Assembly (NCBI GenBank): GCA_009659925.1
Contig: PUXW01000010.1
Span: 1 to 45,827, forward strand
Reading direction: 5' to 3'
Length of the DNA: 45,827 bases
From: Nitratiruptor sp.
GTDB taxonomy: Bacteria > Campylobacterota > Campylobacteria > Campylobacterales > Nitratiruptoraceae
Below the pieces are notes generated by a model. It was given only the letters and a program-made list of their open reading frames with translations. It was not told the DNA's origin and searched no databases. Every line of letters begins with the position of its first letter. Positions within the stretch are counted from its first letter, which is position 1. The translations under genes and the position numbers were made by a program. Below are positions 43,449 to 45,827 of this stretch, one piece after another.

Positions 43449-44229
43449 GTTTTTCCTGCTCTTTGGCGACACCATCGCCGCCGCCCTCCTCCTCTCGATT
43501 CTCATTGCCATCGCCGGCTCCCTCATGCTCATCAACCGCTCCAGCTACATCGCCGCCGCCATCGCCCATGGGAGCTATGGGGGGGTGGGACTGGCCCTCT
43601 ATCTGGGGCTGCCCATTCTTCTTGGCGTGGGGCTCTTCGCCCTCCTCCTCGCCCTCCTCCTCGCCCTCATCACCTACCGCTTTCCCCAGCGGGCCGAGCT
43701 GATCATTGGAACCATCTGGGCTGTAGGCATGGGGATCGGGATCCTGCTGATCCATTTGAGCCCGGGCTATGGGGCCGACCTGATGACCTACCTCTTTGGC
43801 AACATCCTCCTGGTCTCCAGGGAGGACCTCCTGCTCTTGGCCCTCACCGATGGGATCCTCCTCCTCGCCATCGCCATCTTTCGCCACCACTTCATTACCC
43901 TCGCCTACGATCGGGACTTTGCCAAGATTCGGGGAATCTGGGTGGAAGGGACCCATACCCTCTTGATCCTTCTCCTAGCCCTTGCCATCGTCGCCAGTGT
44001 CCGGGCCGTGGGCCTCATCCTCGTGGTCGCCCTCTTGAGCATCCCCCCCTTCATCGCCGAGCGGATGAGCAAGAGCTTCTTCCAGATGGTTCTCCTGGCC
44101 GCCCTCTTCTCGGCCCTCTTCATGCTCACAGGACTCTGGCTCTCCTACCGTTTCGATCTGCCATCGAGTGCCACCATCATCCTCACGGCGGGGGCTGGAT
44201 TCATCTTGAGCCTAAGGAAGAGACCATGA
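43441..44229 (+). CDS. Metal ABC transporter permease (ZnuB-like)
   Basis: The 262-residue product is a hydrophobic protein with about eight transmembrane helices, matching the ABC-3 permease family: SYIAAAIAHGSYGGVGLALYLG near residue 38 and the GLILVVALLSIPPFIAERM segment near 195, which contains the coupling region to the ATPase. The ATG at 43441 overlaps the ATPase stop by 8 bases, and its own stop overlaps the aguB start. There is no zur-type regulator nearby and no zinc-responsive operator could be recognised. Confidence 0.92.
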   Translation: MGEFFLLFGDTIAAALLLSILIAIAGSLMLINRSSYIAAAIAHGSYGGVGLALYLGLPILLGVGLFALLLALLLALITYRFPQRAELIIGTIWAVGMGIGILLIHLSPGYGADLMTYLFGNILLVSREDLLLLALTDGILLLAIAIFRHHFITLAYDRDFAKIRGIWVEGTHTLLILLLALAIVASVRAVGLILVVALLSIPPFIAERMSKSFFQMVLLAALFSALFMLTGLWLSYRFDLPSSATIILTAGAGFILSLRKRP

Positions 44230-45092
44230 GAGTTGCCCTCATACAACAGCGCTCCTACGAATCCAAGGAGGCTACGATCAAACGGACCCTGGAGCTCATC
44301 GACCAGGTGGCCAGGGAGGCCGACCTCATCGTCCTCCAGGAGCTCCACCAGGGCCCCTACTTCTGCCAGAGCGAAGATCCAAGCCGCTTCGATCTGGCCA
44401 GGGATTTTGAGCTGGATGTCGAGTTTTGGCGCTGGGTGAGCGAGGGGCGCAACGTCGTCCTGGTAGCCTCCCTCTTCGAGGAACGAGGTCCCGGCCTCTA
44501 CCACAACAGTGCCATCGTCCTGGACCGGGGCCAGATCGCTGGGAAATACCGCAAGATGCATATCCCCGACGATCCTGGCTTTTACGAAAAATTCTATTTT
44601 GCCCCTGGAGACTTAGGGTTCGAACCGATCGACACCTCCATCGGCCGTTTAGGGGTTTTGGTATGCTGGGATCAGTGGTTCCCCGAAGCGGCCCGGATCA
44701 TGGCCCTCAAAGGGGCCCAACTCCTCATCTATCCCACTGCCATTGGCTGGTTTCCCGAAGATCCCCAGGAGGAGAAAGAGCGCCAGCTCGACGCCTGGAT
44801 CACTATCCAGCGGGGCCACGCCATCGCCAATGGCCTCCCACTAGTTTGCGTCAACCGGGTGGGCTTCGAGGCCGATCCGAGCGGGTGCCTGGAGGGCATC
44901 CAGTTCTGGGGGAACAGCTTCGCCTGCGGCCCCCAAGGGGAGCTCCTGGTGCGCCTTTCTACCGACCAGGAGGAGGCCCAGGTTGTGGAGATCGACCTGG
45001 AGCGTATCCGGGAGGTTCGCAATATCTGGCCCTTCCTCCGGGATCGGCGGGTTGAAAGCTATGGCTGTCTGCTCAAGCGCTTTTGCGATTGA
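44226..45092 (+). CDS. aguB: N-carbamoylputrescine amidase
   Basis: AguB hydrolyses N-carbamoylputrescine to putrescine, CO2 and ammonia. The 288-residue nitrilase-family product has the catalytic triad Glu39 (LQELHQGPYFC), Lys110 (RKMHIPDDPGFYEKFYF) and Cys147 (VLVCWDQWFPE). The IYPTAIGWFPE and DAWITIQRGHAIANGLPL segments are characteristic of AguB. Together with aguA it gives a complete agmatine-to-putrescine route, interrupted in the operon by the metal importer genes. It starts within the permease gene (ATGA overlap) and is followed by a new promoter. Confidence 0.94.
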   Translation: MRVALIQQRSYESKEATIKRTLELIDQVAREADLIVLQELHQGPYFCQSEDPSRFDLARDFELDVEFWRWVSEGRNVVLVASLFEERGPGLYHNSAIVLDRGQIAGKYRKMHIPDDPGFYEKFYFAPGDLGFEPIDTSIGRLGVLVCWDQWFPEAARIMALKGAQLLIYPTAIGWFPEDPQEEKERQLDAWITIQRGHAIANGLPLVCVNRVGFEADPSGCLEGIQFWGNSFACGPQGELLVRLSTDQEEAQVVEIDLERIREVRNIWPFLRDRRVESYGCLLKRFCD

Positions 45093-45132
45093 TGGGGTAA
45101 CGAAAGCCTCATGGTTTCGGGGGGAAAGGTGG

Positions 45133-45138
45133 TATAAT
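45133..45138 (+). promoter_or_regulatory. -10 box (TATAAT) for the cytochrome c gene
   Basis: A perfect TATAAT lies 27 bases before the TTG start of the cytochrome lipoprotein. It separates this gene and the TolC-family gene from the aguB operon. Confidence 0.6.
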
Positions 45139-45159
45139 TCCAAGAAAAAAGGAGCGATC

Positions 45160-45606
45160 TTGAGGAGACGATTCCTTGGCAGTTCCATCTTCTTGGCCAT
45201 CACCCTCTCGCTTGCAGGCTGTGGCAACGCCTCCAAAGCCACCTCCCTCTCCCAACGCACCCAACCCAAACCCGATGGCAAGTTCCTCTTCCAGCAAAAT
45301 TGTGCCGTGTGCCATACCACCAGCCGCCCCAAAGATCCTGCCAAACTGGTTGCCCCACCCATCATGGGGGTCATGTGGCATGTGAAGCAGCGCTATCCAA
45401 CCAAAGAGGAGGCCATCCGTTTCATCGTCGATTATGTCCAAAATCCCAGCCACACCAAGGCCCTTTGCCCATCGGTACGCCGCTTCGGCCTCATGCCCCC
45501 CATTCGCCACCTCTCCCAAGAGGAGCTAGAGGCGATTGCTAGCTACATCTTCGACACCTATCCACCCAGGGGTTTTCGCCATCCCCCTATGGGTCGAGGG
45601 ATGTGA
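45160..45606 (+). CDS. c-type cytochrome lipoprotein
   Basis: The 148-residue product has a signal peptide ending in a lipobox (LSLAGC, lipidated Cys21), then a single class I cytochrome c domain with haem-binding C48-A-V-C51-H52 and a probable axial Met in RFGLMPP near residue 120. It is expected to sit at the inner- or outer-membrane face of the periplasm and carry electrons. The TTG start is five bases after GGAG; the frame open further upstream runs through aguB and is spurious. The TolC-family gene begins directly after its stop, so the two may be co-transcribed. Confidence 0.9.
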   Translation: MRRRFLGSSIFLAITLSLAGCGNASKATSLSQRTQPKPDGKFLFQQNCAVCHTTSRPKDPAKLVAPPIMGVMWHVKQRYPTKEEAIRFIVDYVQNPSHTKALCPSVRRFGLMPPIRHLSQEELEAIASYIFDTYPPRGFRHPPMGRGM

Positions 45607-45827
45607 TTGGGTTGGTCCGCCCTCTTCCTGCTCATTCCCTTGAGCCTCGGGGCGATCTCCCTTGAGCAGCTGATCCAAGAGGCTCTAGCCCACAATCCCG
45701 CTCTCCAGGCTCAAGGGAAGCTTGTCGAAGCCAAAGAGGCCAGGAGGAAGGCCCTTCGCGCCAAGAAGCGGGGGAGCGTAGAGCTTATCGGCTCTTATAC
45801 CCGCTACAACACCCCCCGCCCCCTCCA
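45607..45827 (+). CDS. TolC-family outer-membrane efflux protein (5' part)
   Basis: The first 73 residues are visible: a signal peptide (ALFLLIPLSLGAISL), followed by LEQLIQEALAHNPALQAQGKLVEAKEARRKALRAKKRGS and GSYTRYN segments typical of the N-terminal helix-strand of outer-membrane efflux proteins. The likely start is TTG at 45607, directly after the cytochrome stop. The rest lies beyond the window; RND or ABC partner genes may follow. Confidence 0.85.
   Translation, partial: MGWSALFLLIPLSLGAISLEQLIQEALAHNPALQAQGKLVEAKEARRKALRAKKRGSVELIGSYTRYNTPRPL

Noticed and set aside
1-45827. CRISPR arrays, insertion sequences, prophage or integron features
   Set aside because: No spaced repeats, transposase, integrase or phage gene was found on reading both strands.

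Overview
The window is a compact, accessory-free stretch of chromosome from a Campylobacterota (epsilonproteobacterial) bacterium. Three things support this. First, gene order matches blocks known from Campylobacter and Helicobacter: rplY-pth-lptG-lysA-HAD-pheA-hisC...dxs; aat-clpA-clpS; Fe-S protein-hemN-DUF2603-argF-hemB divergent from ribA-rsmG; UPF0323 next to a glutathionylspermidine-synthase-like gene. Second, -10 boxes of the TATAAT type recur with no convincing -35 box. Third, several families present are largely confined to this phylum (DUF2603/UPF0763, UPF0323). Base composition is rich in G+C for the phylum (mid-50s % by eye), and the fliFGH flagellar genes are missing from their usual place. 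Both would fit a non-flagellated, Nitratifractor- or Sulfurovum-like vent or sediment chemolithotroph, but the genus is inference.

Layout. Positions 1-12976 are a continuous minus-strand run: clpS-clpA-aat (N-degron proteolysis), tal, a PilT/PilU ATPase, rplY, pth, lptG-type permease, lysA, HAD protein, pheA, hisC and dxs (cut by the window edge). Then come bioD (+), a glycine-zipper envelope protein (-), pyrB-pabB (+), and a pqi-type lipid-transport operon whose PqiA is encoded as two half-proteins (-). From 19400 to 23605 is a plus-strand operon of DUF2853, a HerA-like ATPase, an ExeA/CtsP-like AAA ATPase and a membrane protein with a SPOR-like region and TPRs. This is the best candidate here for an undescribed system. 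It is followed by ssrA (tmRNA) and trpA (-), then panB-ruvB-perM (+).

Positions 27664-38251 are a second long minus-strand run: hemB, argF, DUF2603, hemN, a CCG-domain Fe-S protein, alpha-carbonic anhydrase, a CZB chemoreceptor, lgt, UPF0323 lipoprotein, a previously unlisted 42-codon membrane ORF, a glutathionylspermidine-synthase-like ATP-grasp protein, and a protein with a PD-(D/E)XK-like residue pattern. Positions 38302-40003 carry ribA-rsmG, a zinc-ribbon membrane protein and a hypothetical protein (+); alr is on the minus strand. The window closes with aguA-znuA-znuC-znuB-aguB, a c-type cytochrome lipoprotein and the start of a TolC-family gene (+).

The genome is very tightly packed. 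There is no protein-gene-free stretch over 300 bases other than ssrA. Neighbouring genes commonly overlap by 1-30 bases. All four convergent protein-gene pairs overlap tail to tail (39, 98, 110 and 67 bases), and no clear intrinsic terminator is visible. Many starts are GTG or TTG, supported by well-placed Shine-Dalgarno sequences. No insertion sequence, prophage, CRISPR array or tRNA gene was seen.
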